64,000 nucleotides of DNA, taken from contig OY754967.1 of the NCBI GenBank assembly GCA_963576475.1, positions 25,122,651 through 25,186,650 on the forward strand. The letters are read 5' to 3'. Made by a program: the position numbers and the translations under genes. Below the pieces are notes generated by a model. That model did no database searches, was not told where the DNA came from, and was given only the letters and a program-made list of their open reading frames with translations. Of the stretch, positions 21,938 to 33,855 are shown piece after piece. Source of the stretch: Molanna angustata. Taxonomy: Eukaryota > Arthropoda > Insecta > Trichoptera > Molannidae. Position 1 is the stretch's first letter. Every line of letters starts with the position of its first letter.

Positions 21938-24900
21938 GATAAGACCGATTTCGAAATGACTCCTTCCTTCTCAGGATGAATGTCAGTCAACTGGCTCTCA
22001 AAATGGAAGAATAAACTACTTTTATTTTTTTTTATAATTTACAACATTTTCAAGATCACCATTTTTTATATCATTTTCGTCAATCATTTCATTTAATAAT
22101 AAAATAAACTAAATAAATTTCAGTTTCGGACTTTGTCAAGTGAAGCAGTTATCTTTAATATATTTACTTTATAATATATGTAATTGTTAAATAAATAAAT
22201 GAAAAATAAGCGGTCGCTTCTTAACACACTGGTTTAAAAAGAAAATATACGAAGAAAGAAAATCATTCATAATCGCACTTCCTGCCTTTAAATGTACAAA
22301 TTAATAACATTACAAGATACGATAATGGTAATTAAATTTTAATGTATGGATACAAATGTAATTTACATTTCTGTATTTATATTTACAACGTTTACAATTA
22401 AACCGGCAACCGATATAATTATATAGAACAGAGTTAGTTTTAATATTGTTGTGAATAAAATTACACATACGTGGATTAAATAATTTATTTCTATGAACAT
22501 TGGTATCGGTAAATCGTTTGTCCCCTCTTTATGTGGCGCCATGAATAATGCACAACATTAAACTGTCGCTCTTATTTTATCTAAGGTCTTTATTACGATT
22601 CTGTAAAACTAATAAGTCAGACAGTGTTGAGTCCAGTGGAAAATACAGTATAACATACTATTTTATAATTATAGATTAAACTATCATTCATTATTATTAT
22701 TATTTCAATATAAATTTATTAAAAAAAATTATAGAAACAAAAAACAACAAAAAAAGGCCAGTAACGTCTACAAAACTACCATGTTTTTCTAAACGAACTT
22801 TCAAATTTCCCTGTTAATTATCAGGCAGGCAATTACGTAGGTGTCGAATCTTTAGTGGAAACTACGCTTCGTCAATCTTACCACGAAGGAATTGGTAAAA
22901 ATCTTATCGATCTCTAATAGGTCATCCAAAGAATACATCCAAAGAAAATGATAATTTGAAATGTAGATACAAAGTCAACGTACTATGAAAAAACTGTGAA
23001 TTGCATTGGAACTGGTTACATAATTATTGATAGTTGAGACTTATAAAAAGACTTAAATTAATAAAAAAGGATAACATTAAAAAATATAAGGAATACATGG
23101 ATCTAAAAAAGATTTTAGGAGAAGTTAATTATCCTGGTAGTTTATAATTTTCTTGATCATATATCTTAGACAAATAAATTATCGCAATATCTTTAATGTT
23201 TTCGTTAACAATTTTGTCCAAGGTGTGAAGTAACAAATATGTATAATTATTAGAATTATAAGTTTAACTATTTATTGTGATTTCATATTCAAGAAAACTA
23301 GTTTCAGTTTAAAAAATATTTTACTTGTTATAAAGTTTACTTCAGTATGAATTATTTTATTGCAGTATAAACTGAAAAATCTTCACTCCACGCCGATCAA
23401 AAAACTTGTTATTATATTACGTTTATCGTAAAAAGACCAAGTTCCTAATTATAACAAAAAAACTTCTCAAAGAGTATCTTAGATCATCTATTGTTATTAA
23501 GAATAACTCAGAAGGTATAACATTGTTTTTTATGTGATTTTTTTTTACCAAAATCGAAACACAGATTATTGAACTCAACATTGGTTATTTTCTTTTATAG
23601 TCTATAATTAATTTTTACAATTTATAATATTAGGTTAGTACCTACTGTAATGTGAAAGACAAAAATTGTTTCTTAAAATATACATCTCAATTTGACTTTT
23701 TGTTTTCTTTCTGCAATGTACATAGGTATTTCATATTCAAGTATCCATACTTAGTATAAACGAACATGTTAGTATAGTAATGTTGTATTGATACCTGTTT
23801 TTAGCACAGTTCCTGCTCGGCGTCATATTGAGTATACTTCAAAAGTCAATTGCATCTCTTATCCTTTGCCATCTTCAGATATGACTTTAATTTATGCAAC
23901 TGAAGATGATATTGGAATGCCAATTATGTGTGCAAGACTTGAATCCAAAAAATATTATAAAATTTCCGCGTTGGAATATGTTAATTAAAAGTTTGGATTC
24001 AGAAAACGCTAAATGTAGATATGTACAAAAACCATTACTAATTAATTCAATTAATACATTGGTTGACGAGAAAAAAATGGCATAAGTCTTTTTAAAACGT
24101 ATTCATAATGAAAATACACTTGCGATTTACAATTTTAAATATAAATATTATTGCGTAAATCCAGACTTTTGTGAGCCTTGCCGAATGAAGATCTGAGTAA
24201 TTTCGTGTTGTAATATTTCAATGTCATTATCATAATATAAATCACATATTCACATAATACATTTAGGTACCTGCAGGGATCGATAAATTATAAAAAGGGA
24301 AACCCAACGATAAATGGACCTCTTTATGTTTTTTAGTTTTAAAACATGTTTCGATATACCTACCTACATTTTAAAAACATAAAATTTTAAGATGCGTGAA
24401 TCTGTATCGGTTTAAAAGTGTTGCGATTTTCAACAATTCGTTCATTATGAACTATTTGATCAACATTCATCATAGTTATCGTTTCTTGACATTACCGGTA
24501 CCACTACCGGTATCTCAAATATAAATTATTTGCAGCAAACGAATCATTTCAAAATAATATAAACATCTAATTCGTGAGAGTGATATTTTATCGATTGATT
24601 TTTTAAACGTTGACATAATGATTCGTAGTTTTAAACAAAAAGCACTGCGAATGAGCATTATGAAAAATGTGCATCCTAATTTTCAATTTATTTTAATTAT
24701 GAAATTTATGATGATTTGTTTTCTATATAATCATTTTATTTATTTTTCATCACGCATTCTTGATTGTTTAATTAATTTGTTGTTATTTATTTATACTTTT
24801 TAAACCAAGCATAAAATATGTAAGATTTCTTATTTTCGTAATACATCATTTGCAAATTCATAATTGGAATGCATATATTTTAAAGATTATGAAATATCTT

Positions 24901-25248
24901 CTGTGAATTTACCAACAAATAAAAATAAATAAACCATTTGAAGAGTATTGGAAGTAGCATTAAGAATTATAAATGTTGTATCTCATGTACATAGGTTGGT
25001 AGATCAATACTTACACATATATATTTATATTTTTAAATTATTCATTTGTATAATGCTGCTCGACTCATGAATTGTTTTTATCTAAAGGTCTGCCATTATA
25101 CAGACCTTGTCTAGTTTAAATTATTTCAGTATCACACTGCGTACTTCATGTTGATATTCAATTGAATTTATTATAATAAATTTTTAATGCAGTGTTATTG
25201 TGCTTTTAATCAAAATGAGATATGAATACCTACTATTATTATTATTTA
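21938..25248. other. mostly unassigned AT-rich DNA
   Basis: No copy of the repeat families seen elsewhere in the window. One possible exon is listed separately. Otherwise nothing seen. Confidence 0.45.
23813..23988 (+). other. candidate coding exon, unrecognised
   Basis: An open frame with no ATG start is preceded by CCTGTTTTTAG, a plausible splice acceptor ending at 23812, and closes with TAA at 23986. The encoded residues, beginning TVPARRHIEYTSKVN and including DMTLIYATEDDIGMP, have ordinary protein composition rather than repeat composition. I do not recognise the family. A second overlapping frame (to 24085) could mean a frameshifted relic. It could equally be chance in AT-rich DNA. Confidence 0.25.
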
Positions 25249-26039
25249 GTAGCTTTTATGTCCCGCCGTTGGCCAAGAATGTAAATTAGTGAAGGAATAA
25301 GCAATCTTTTATATAATATTGTCACAAAAAATATTTGCTAATTCGTAGTATGAAAAGTAGTTTGAAATTTAATTGAGTTTAAGCGATGTAAAATGTTCAA
25401 GTGATGGCCACAACCCATTTGTTTTTATATATAAGTAGGTACATACCATTTCTGCACGCATGGACTATGGTAAATGGTTTTAAATATGACTGATTATAAA
25501 GAGACAACGTTGTAAAGAGTTTGGATTTGGCCACAACCCCTATTTTTATATATTGTCATCGAACGCAAATGTGTTTTAAATATTTAGTAATTTTGGATGA
25601 TGGGAAATGGCTTAAAAATTAAATAAACAAAAGTACTGAAAAGATTCTAGTGTTGGTCACATCCCATTCGTTTTTATATTTTTCGTCAAGTGTGCATACC
25701 TATAGATTATTATATTTTTGCACAGTAAAACTGATCTACATTACAGAAGAAGACTTAAATAGTTTTTAATTTGAATATAAACGTTGTGAAGAGTCCAGTA
25801 ATGGCCACAACCCCGATTTTTTATTATATTGTCATCAAAATCAAATATGTAGTTATTGAAAATTAAGCAATATATGATGATATAATAAATGGTGTAAATT
25901 TCGATTGAAAAAAGTATTGAGAAGATTCTAGTGATGGTCACATCCCATTCGTTTTATGTATTTTCGTCAAGTGTGCATGTTGTTTATAATATTTCTATAC
26001 AATAGACTAAAAGACTAAATGAAAAAAAGAATAAGTATA

Positions 26040-26935
26040 AGACTATAACAAATAGTTCGTAATAAAAACTGACCCAATGGTCTACATAAAAGATGCAATA
26101 GAAGAATTACACAATAGTAAATGTATTATATAAAAAACTGACCAAATGGTCTTCATAAAAGAAGAAGAAGATGAATTGAAATATAGGAAATATTTTATAT
26201 AAAATTCACCCAACGTCTACATTAAATAAGAAAACGAAGAATTAGACTAAAGGAAATAGTTTGCATAAAAACTAACCAAAAGATCTACAAAAAATAAGAA
26301 AAAGAAGAATTAGACTATAGAAAGTAGTTAATATAAAAACTGACCCAAAGGTCTACATATTAGAAGAATAATTATACGTCAGGAAATAGATTGTATAAAA
26401 ACTAACGCAAAGGTCAACATAAAAGAAGACGAAGAAGAATTAGACTAAAGGAAAAGTTTGCATGAAAACTCTCCCTTGGTCTACATAAAAGAGGAAAAAT
26501 TAGACTATAGGAAGTTAGTTTATACAAAATTCAACAAAGGTCTACATAAAATTAGAAAAAGAAGAAATACGTTAAAAGAAATAGTTGGTATCAAAACTGG
26601 CCCAGAGGTCTACATAAAATAAGAAGAAAAAGAATTAGATTATAGGAATAAGTTTGTATAAATACTCACCCAAAGGGCTACATAAAAGAAGCGGAAGAAG
26701 ATGAATTAGACTATAGGAAATAGTTTGTATAAAAACTCACCCAAGGTTTAATTAAGAAAAAGAAAAATTAGACTATAGGAAATAGTTTATTTATGAACTG
26801 TCCCAAATGACTTCACAAAAGAAGAGGAAGAAGAATTAAACTCCAAGAAATAGTTTGTATAAAAAATCACCCAAAGGTCTACTTAAATAAAAGAAGAATT
26901 TCACTATAGGAAATAGTTTGTAGATTGAATGACAT
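26040..26935 (-). repeat. about 60-bp tandem array inside Helitron C2
   Basis: Roughly fourteen degenerate units of the form GAATTAGACTATAGGAAATA, GTTTGTATAAAAACTCACCC, AAAGGTCTACATAAAAGAAG. The same array occurs inverted in C3 and C4. Confidence 0.9.
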
Positions 26936-27774
26936 GTGTATTGTAGTTAACCTAAGATAGTTGAATAATTTTCCTATACGAAATTAGTATATTGTTGGTT
27001 TTTAAGTAGTATTAGGTATGTAGGTACCTACCTACAATGATGGTCTAAATTAATTCGAATTCGATTTATAACAAATTTTATTTGAATATCAGAATGTGTC
27101 CGTTACCATAGTAACCATAGAACATGTAAAAAATATCAAATGGTTTGTAGACATTTTTTGAATAATATGTAGGTACCTACATTGGTTTGTTCGATGCCAT
27201 AAAAATGAAAATTGTCCGAAATATCAAATATTATATACAAATTATGCAATTTTATTATGCCTATATCTTTACTAATAATTAACAGACTTTTACAATATAC
27301 GTCTTAAAACTTGCTGTAATGTCTTGTGTTTCATTTTATTATTTCATAATTATATTTATTTCAAAGGTTTATTATATTCGGTAGGGATATGAAATATTGT
27401 ATGAAAAGATATTAAAATGGCGGCATTTATGTACAAAACGCTTACTTTAAAAATAAGTTAAACATTATAATTATACAAAATATTCACCATGTTTTTCACT
27501 TAAACGCTAAGTTATACTTGAAAGTAAATTTTTTTCGTGTAAATACGTACTTCTAGCTTTTAAACTAACAGATATTTGCGTGCAAAATGTACACTTTTTT
27601 GACAGATACGACTTGGAAAATTTTGTATGAAAAAAATAATTATTGAAATATTTTTAAAATTCAGCATTTTTATCGCATTATTTTTAGCGTGACACTGCAT
27701 CAGGTATACAGGTACACGTTCGCACATAAATTAGATTTTTAGATGCTCTTGGTTTTTCAGAAGGCGTGAGACAA

Positions 27775-27791
27775 ACACACACACACACACA

Positions 27792-27860
<69 letters not shown>
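27775..27860. repeat. (CA)n microsatellite in Helitron C2
   Basis: A nearly pure CA repeat just inside the 5' end of the element. A (GT)n/(CA)n tract at this position is shared by all four copies with different lengths. Confidence 0.95.
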
Positions 27861-27862
<2 letters not shown>

Positions 27863-27891
27863 TAACATTTTGATTGCTTTATTACTTTAGA

Positions 27892-28449
27892 TTACAAAAA
27901 GACATCTTTACATAAAAAAATTACATAACAAAAAATAAATTAGAACACTTTAAAATATGACTTCCTTCAAAAAGAGATATACTCGTGTTTTGAAGGGAGT
28001 TGCAACTATTTACATAATATAGAACAAAAAACAAAGTAACAAAATAATCATAGGTAAGAAAAAACATACTTACCTAAAAATAGACATATATATGTAATAA
28101 TAAAAAAAACAACATTTAAATATCAATTGTGATTAATTAAATAAGTGCATAATATCTACATATATAACAACAATGAATAAATAAAACCAGTTTTTATACA
28201 CAAACCCTCTTTATATCTACATAAAATTTCTTTAGATCGATAATATCCGTATGTCTCTGCTCAGACAACAGTTCGTTAAACCACTTAACGCCAAGATACG
28301 TATAGTGGTTTTGTGCGTAGGCCGTATTATAATAAATACAATAAGGTTATTTTTTTCTTACGCATACTAGACTAAGCATAAAGTTAAAATACTTTGATTT
28401 AACTAAGTTTAGTTTGTCGATCGACAATTCTTGATAGAACTCCATTGTA
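27892..28449. other. unassigned AT-rich DNA
   Basis: Lies between the Helitron and the Penelope-like element. No feature seen. Confidence 0.5.
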
Positions 28450-28950
28450 CGTTGATATGTTATAAAAAATATAAAAATACTTGGTAATTGTTCTATTGTG
28501 TTTATTTGATTATTGACGCGTTTCGTGCAAAGCACATCGTCAGAATAATGCTCTACAAGACTGAGACTAGTGGTTATATACAAAATTTACATGGCAGGTG
28601 TATAAAAATGTTGGTTTTTGAACGGTTGAAAAGAAGTTATATAATGCAAATGAATCTATACAAATCTACGTTTTAATACTATGAATGTAGTTGGGTCACT
28701 GGTTGTAGTCCCCTGTGTCCATTAGGCCTGTAACAAAAGGAAACGACAGCAGTAAAATTCGAAAGGTAAATAATATTGTATTTATTGGTTTATTGTTATC
28801 TTTTAAGTGTGGTTAAAACCAATGTATTTCATAGATATTTGGTAGTTATAATTACAAACAGCTTAATTTTAATCTTAATGTATTTAACAACAAAGGAAGG
28901 TATATGTCTGTCTAACCTATCGGTTTCAATAATGGTGAATATATATGATC
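28450..28950. repeat. left arm of the 501-bp inverted repeat
   Basis: Starts CGTTGATATGTTATAAAAAA and ends ATATATATGATC. It is the mirror of 30047-30547 and holds the C-terminal codons and stop of the PLE frame plus its 3' UTR. Confidence 0.95.
28509..28549 (-). ncRNA. hammerhead ribozyme (PLE 3' end, sense)
   Basis: On the minus strand: ATTATT (stem I), CTGACGA (core), TGTGCTTTGCAC (4-bp stem II with a TTT loop), GAAAC (core), a very short stem III (GC loop region), GTC (cleavage triplet), AATAAT (stem I, perfect complement). This is a type-I-like hammerhead with minimal stem III, the form known from Penelope-like elements. All the usual core residues are present. It lies downstream of the ORF on the coding strand. 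Confidence 0.88.
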
Positions 28951-30045
28951 AATTTGTTTATTGATGAGTAATTTTTGTGGATCCTTTTTTACTCTGTTTA
29001 TTTCTAATATTTCTAGTCGGTCAAGTTTTCTCCCTTTTATTGCCCGATGTATTATATTTATATTATGGTCACTATTAAATTGGTGGTTGTTTTCGTTTAT
29101 ATGTTCTGCAAAATTTGAGGTGTCTTTCTTTAATCTAATGCATGCCATGTGTTCTTTAATTCTTGTTTTAAAGGCACGGCCTGTTTGTCCAATATATGTT
29201 CCCGTACATGAGTTACAATTTAGTTTATAAATTCCGCTGTTATCCAACTGTTCAACCTTGTCTTTATTATTAATTAACAATTTACCTAATGTACTTGGAT
29301 TAGAAAATGCAATATTTTTGCCAGTTTTTTTAATGACTCTACTGATATTTGTTGTGACATCGCCGACGTAGGATAGTTTTACCCATTTATTAGATTTTTC
29401 ATTTAAATTTGTTAGGCCTGGTGCAATATTTTTTAACAATAATTTCTTTTTCTTTTTAAATATCAGATTGTCTATTAAGTTTTCGTTGTAACCATTATTA
29501 TATGCTAACGTTTTTATTGTTTTTAATTCATCTAAATATTTATTTTGACTCTGTGGTACATGTAATAACCTGTGAATTAGTGAGTGGAAAGTGGATAATT
29601 TATGTGACATATGATGGCGGGATTTATTGTGAATAATATTATCACTGAATGTCGGTTTTCTGTATATACTAAAACTAAGTTTATTTTCTAATATTTCTAT
29701 GTTGAGATCTAAAAAATTTAAAGAATTACCTCCTATTTCCATTGTGAATTGAATGTTTGCATTAATTGAATTTAATGCATTTAAAAACGTATTTAACTGT
29801 CGTAAAGTTCCCGTCCATAATCCAATTATATCATCAACATATCTATAGTAAAATAATAAATTTTTAAAACCTTGAATGTTCTTAATTTTGGATTCTAAAT
29901 GATTCATAAAAAAGTCTGCTAGTAAGGGAGAAATTGGGCTACCCATCGCTAAGCCATCGGATTGTTTGTAGTATTTATTATTGAATTTAAAGTAATTTTG
30001 ATCTATACACATACATAGTAAGTCTGTTAGTTCATTCATTAACAC
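28912..30045 (-). CDS. Penelope-like reverse transcriptase/GIY-YIG endonuclease (partial)
   Basis: 377 codons are open on the minus strand. Residues 28-48 (SDGLAMGSPISPLLADFFM) and 65-73 (FYYRYVDDI, catalytic YVDD) are RT palm motifs of the Penelope type. Residues 126-150 hold the IYRKPTFSDNIIH motif. Residues 271-299 are a GIY-YIG nuclease start: GIYKLNCNSC, then TYIGQTGR, then an Arg and EH. It includes the CX2C pair placed between GIY and YIG in these elements. The last 13 codons lie in the left inverted repeat. The RT N-terminus, with the first catalytic Asp, is missing because of the 5' truncation at 30046, so the product cannot be a working polymerase although no stop interrupts it. The endonuclease looks complete. 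Confidence 0.93.
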   Translation of the reverse strand: MLMNELTDLLCMCIDQNYFKFNNKYYKQSDGLAMGSPISPLLADFFMNHLESKIKNIQGFKNLLFYYRYVDDIIGLWTGTLRQLNTFLNALNSINANIQFTMEIGGNSLNFLDLNIEILENKLSFSIYRKPTFSDNIIHNKSRHHMSHKLSTFHSLIHRLLHVPQSQNKYLDELKTIKTLAYNNGYNENLIDNLIFKKKKKLLLKNIAPGLTNLNEKSNKWVKLSYVGDVTTNISRVIKKTGKNIAFSNPSTLGKLLINNKDKVEQLDNSGIYKLNCNSCTGTYIGQTGRAFKTRIKEHMACIRLKKDTSNFAEHINENNHQFNSDHNINIIHRAIKGRKLDRLEILEINRVKKDPQKLLINKQIDHIYSPLLKPIG

Positions 30046-30046
30046 A

Positions 30047-30547
30047 GATCATATATATTCACCATTATTGAAACCGATAGGTTAGACAGACATATACCTT
30101 CCTTTGTTGTTAAATACATTAAGATTAAAATTAAGCTGTTTGTAATTATAACTACCAAATATCTATGAAATACATTGGTTTTAACCACACTTAAAAGATA
30201 ACAATAAACCAATAAATACAATATTATTTACCTTTCGAATTTTACTGCTGTCGTTTCCTTTTGTTACAGGCCTAATGGACACAGGGGACTACAACCAGTG
30301 ACCCAACTACATTCATAGTATTAAAACGTAGATTTGTATAGATTCATTTGCATTATATAACTTCTTTTCAACCGTTCAAAAACCAACATTTTTATACACC
30401 TGCCATGTAAATTTTGTATATAACCACTAGTCTCAGTCTTGTAGAGCATTATTCTGACGATGTGCTTTGCACGAAACGCGTCAATAATCAAATAAACACA
30501 ATAGAACAATTACCAAGTATTTTTATATTTTTTATAACATATCAACG
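30047..30547. repeat. right arm of the 501-bp inverted repeat
   Basis: Same length as the left arm, with no indel seen between them. It ends outward in ATCAACG. Directly inside it the truncated RT frame begins. Confidence 0.95.
30448..30488 (+). ncRNA. hammerhead ribozyme (inverted copy)
   Basis: The mirror copy in the right inverted repeat, identical in sequence, on the plus strand and therefore antisense to the PLE reading frame. Confidence 0.88.
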
Positions 30548-30754
30548 AACTTTGATTTACAAAAAAAAAAGAAAATAATTGCACAATTTTATGAAAACAA
30601 AGTACCTACTGACAAGAACTTACTACGCTTTTACAAACTAATTATTTTGTTGAAATAATTAAGCCTAAGGCTCACAAAAAACTTTTGAAAATAAATACTT
30701 AGGTGCAAATCCCTTCAACACGAATAAATCTTTCGCCTTATATGTAAATAAACA

Positions 30755-31330
30755 ATTTTTACTCTTGTTGGGGGAGTTATGAATTCGCAATTTTAAGGTT
30801 ATTTTTTTATTGCAGATTATCAACTAGTATCATGCTGAGATTGTATTCTGAAACCTTAATTATATTTCTATGTCTGAAACTTTCATCACAATGTATCTGT
30901 GTGTGTGCTTTGTACGGCGTGTTTATTCTATTTTATCGATTATAGATTAAGTAGGTACTTATTTGTTTAATTTAAAATTTTGCAAATTTGTATATGTAAC
31001 ACTAGTTTAAACTCCATTAGGATATCAGATCAGTGGTTCTCAATTTTTTTAACTGTCAAATATTTCAAAGTGACCCCAAGCTCGGGAAACACACATTTGT
31101 ATTTTTTATTTTAGAATTGCTAAAAAGACACATCACCTTCATAAAATAGCATTGAAGAATTATCAAGTTTTCGTAGTAAAATAATTAAATTAAAAATAAT
31201 TCAACAAACTCATTTCATGAAAATGTTGAAAATTTTCCATACAAAATTTGATTACTTTGTGAAGTGACTTGGTAGTTAAGAGTATAGCGTTGGCCACAAC
31301 CAACTCGTTTTTATTTTGAGTTCGCATAGT
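30755..31330 (+). repeat. interspersed repeat family B, copy 3
   Basis: Aligns with copy 1 without the SINE: GGGAGTTATGAATTCGCAAT, CATGCTGAGATTGTATTCTG, TACGGCGTGTTTATTCTA and, at the end, GTATAGCGTTGGCCACAACC. It is the reference for the empty SINE site of copy 1. Confidence 0.75.
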
Positions 31331-31787
31331 TGTGTCAAATACTGTAAAGATATTTAGTTTTTTTTCGATAACTTGAAATCCGAGAGTCATGTAAATTTTA
31401 AATTTCTTATATTTTCCCATGAAAATAAATTTAGAAGTTATCTTAATTGTGTCGTCTGTAATTGCTGAATAATTTGAATCATCTTGAATAAATTAAATAA
31501 TTATGTCTTAGTACTATCACTTGACACATAACAGCTCATTTGTTACTTGTTATATCACTGGACATCCATAATGATTCTCAATATTTTCTATTTAATATTA
31601 TTAATTTTTAATTTGAAACTTTATATTTATTAATACCTTTTTTTAAAAAGAGAGATATTGTTAAATAATATGAAGTGTAAAATAACAAACGTGTCCATTG
31701 TTTAACAAGTTAATACAGGAATTCGTAGTAGAGGCCTAAATAAATACTATTTTGAAATAAATACTTATTTGGTTCTATAATATTTAT
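31331..31787. other. unassigned AT-rich DNA
   Basis: No feature seen beyond possible further decay of family B. Confidence 0.4.
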
Positions 31788-31790
31788 ACT

Positions 31791-32166
31791 AGCGTTTGGC
31801 GACAGATGAATCAAGGGAAAATTATACGGGTGCAATAAAATACGACAGCGAAATAATAGTATGATGACATGTGTACGATAATCCCATCCCCTTCTTTTTA
31901 GGTTAGGTTTAGTTAACTTTAAATACAAATAGCGACTCGCATGAGCGTGGAAATTGGTCGCAGGAAAAATGTTATCAACACCTTTTCCATTTGAGGTTAG
32001 GTATCAGTTTATTGTGTATTCGCATTTGACATATTATTTACGTTGTTATAAGATACTTACTATTTTTTATGCTTACAATTTGTTATTTTTTTATTTATCC
32101 AATTAAATATTTGTGCGCACGCGTATTTCCGACTTTCGTCCCTTGATCCTTCTGTCGCCAGACGCT
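31791..32166. mobile_element. non-autonomous DNA transposon with about 27-bp TIRs
   Basis: The left end AGCGTTTGGCGACAGATGAA and the reverse complement of the right end AGCGTCTGGCGACAGAAGGA continue to TCAAGGG in both, with three mismatches in 27. The 376-base interior has no coding capacity. The repeat may start two or three bases further out (ACTAGCG/ACAAGCG). I see no clear target duplication. Confidence 0.75.
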
Positions 32167-32169
32167 TGT

Positions 32170-32894
32170 TAATAATTATAGGGTCATAGATGAAGAAAAC
32201 TATGTACTAAAAATTACTCGTGTCCCTCTTTCTCAATAACATTGCCAGTCTGATTACTAAAGTAGTTTAATATTTAGTTGTTAATCATTTGTTTTGTTTT
32301 TTGAAAAAACAGTGATGACAAAAAACGCACGTACGACTGATTCTATGAGTATGACACTGTTAGTTTGATTATAATATAAGGACGTATTTTGTTTTGTCAC
32401 ATATAAGTAACGAATTCAGGAGAAACCAACTTTTGAAGTTGACAATTCCAATGGCTGTGGCGAGTGTAGTGTTGGCCACAACCCCTCGTTTGTAAATGAA
32501 ATAAATATGTCAACATTTTGTGAGACTTTGATCAGGCACAATGAATGGATTCATTCAGCCTTGTAATTGATCTCTTTGTCCTCCAATTTTACGTTAGTCA
32601 TATTGAACAAACGTTATAATAGTAGTTTTTAGCAATGACTAGTCGTTCATTTGTTTTCATCCAAGCTGCATTCAATGGTTATGTATGTAATTGATTTATA
32701 AGGCCCATTGTGCGATGTGTGGATTTGTTAGAAGTCTACTTTACTTATTCACATCAGTTAACACGTACCCCTATAAATGGCATTACGCAGCATTACGCGG
32801 CATTTTTATAATCATACCCAGCAGTGATTTCTAAAATGTACCTATTCTAAAACTTGTACCTACCTATAGAATATATTAACATACTTTTCTTATT
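32170..32894. other. unassigned DNA with one family-B/C motif
   Basis: GTGTTGGCCACAACCCCTCG at 32470-32490 matches the unit that recurs in family B and the Helitrons. The rest is unassigned. Confidence 0.45.
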
Positions 32895-33467
32895 AAAGTA
32901 AGTAAAGTTGGGGTGGCCGCATTCCCATCCTAGGAATCTGGGTAGAAGGTCGGTGCCCCCTTCAATTCTTACCTATGGAAAAGAGGGCAGACGCCTTAAT
33001 GTCTCGCTCAACTGTAACTCGTCACACGCGGCGAGGAAATCGAGGAACTGAAAGTACTGTCAATGTAGTGAGGTTCCTGTAAATTGCCTACACGAGTACT
33101 ATGGCGTAGATGAGCCCCCCACCGTGACTGTGGTGGGCCATGTCCCGATCGGAGATAGCTCGCTACGTTGATGAGATAGTCTAGCCGACATCGCGCTTGC
33201 TGTGGAAATCGAAGAACTGAAAGACTGTCAATGTGTTGTGAAGGCTCGCTGTCGAGTCGCCTGTTACCGGGCACTGTTGGGACGGGAGACCCTCGCCATG
33301 GCTGGCGGGGATACTCTTAAGGGTAGTGGTATGAAATATGCTTGATAACATATTTCCTTGTTTTGTCCGATGAGCAGCCGTTCCGGGGATGAAAGAGCTA
33401 AAAGTTGTGAAACATTCCCAATTAGTGGGAATGGACTGAAAATTCTATTAAAAAAATCGTATTAAAA
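32895..33467. repeat. GC-richer block with a 168-bp direct duplication
   Basis: GGAAATCGAGGAACTGAAAG at 33036 and GGAAATCGAAGAACTGAAAG at 33204 each continue with ACTGTCAATGT. The block stands out as less AT-rich. It begins GGGGTGGCCGCATTCCCATC. It may be the 5' region of a retroelement, but I do not recognise it. Confidence 0.5.
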
Positions 33468-33855
33468 TCATCATCATCATTATAAGCTCGACAACCCTGA
33501 GGGCCTTGGCTGAATCCCAGGAGTCTCCTCCATCCCCATCTATCCGTTGCTTTCGTTCTCCAGTTTCTCCGCATCGACACTGTCCATCTATCGAGCCCTT
33601 GGTCTTCCTGGTCTCTTTCGACCTTGTGGCACAGAGAGTGTGAGGCGTTTTGTGGGGTTGTCGTCGTCCATTCGGATTATGTGACCAGCCCATCACAAGC
33701 GCCCTTTCTTGATGGAACTGATCACATAGGGCTCTCCATAGATTTCATATAGCTCCTTGTTGTATCGACGACACCAACCGTTATTCTCTCTTATTGGCCC
33801 GTAGGTCGTGCGAAGGATCTTTCCCTCAAAAGCTACTATAGATCATTCAGTTTGT
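33468..33855 (-). pseudogene. RTE-like LINE C-terminal end, GAT tail
   Basis: On the minus strand, with frame changes: GHIIRMDDDNPTKRLTLSVP, QGRKRPGRPRARWMDSVDAD, LENESNGW and a final RLLGFSQGPQGCRAYNDDDD. The Asp run is the translated GAT tail (ATCATCATCATC at 33468). This is the usual end of a second RTE-like LINE group. The frame is broken by indels. Confidence 0.85.

Larger units (their letters stand above)
25249..27891 (-). mobile_element. Helitron-like element, long copy C2
   Basis: On the minus strand the element begins TCTAAAGTAATAAAGCAATC (27891 leftward, after A) and ends ACATAAAAGCTAC before T at 25249. The last base differs from the CTAG of the other copies. From 5' to 3' it holds (GT)n, a conserved block of about 700 bases shared with the other copies, a palindromic GTAGGTACCTACC region, roughly 60-bp tandem units (26040-26935) and larger units with GGCCACAACCC. 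No ORF for Rep or helicase is present, so it is non-autonomous. Confidence 0.9.
28450..30547 (-). mobile_element. Penelope-like element, 5'-truncated, inside 501-bp inverted repeats
   Basis: The left arm (28450-28950) and the right arm (30047-30547) are each 501 bases and, as far as I can read, identical in inverted orientation. Peptides read from each arm are the same. The minus strand between them codes for the RT and GIY-YIG domains. The left arm is the element's own 3' end (last coding residues plus 3' UTR). The right arm is a second, inverted copy of that 3' end joined to the truncated coding region. Mixed-orientation, 5'-truncated copies are usual for Penelope-like elements. The near-perfect match points to a recent insertion. 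Confidence 0.92.

Noticed and set aside
26040..26935. Possible CRISPR-like array
   Set aside because: Units are degenerate along their whole length with no invariant repeat and unique spacers, in a eukaryotic Helitron.
28488..28676. 62-codon frame duplicated at 30321-30509
   Set aside because: Reads the two arms of the PLE inverted repeat on opposite strands. It is non-coding 3' UTR and contains the hammerhead.
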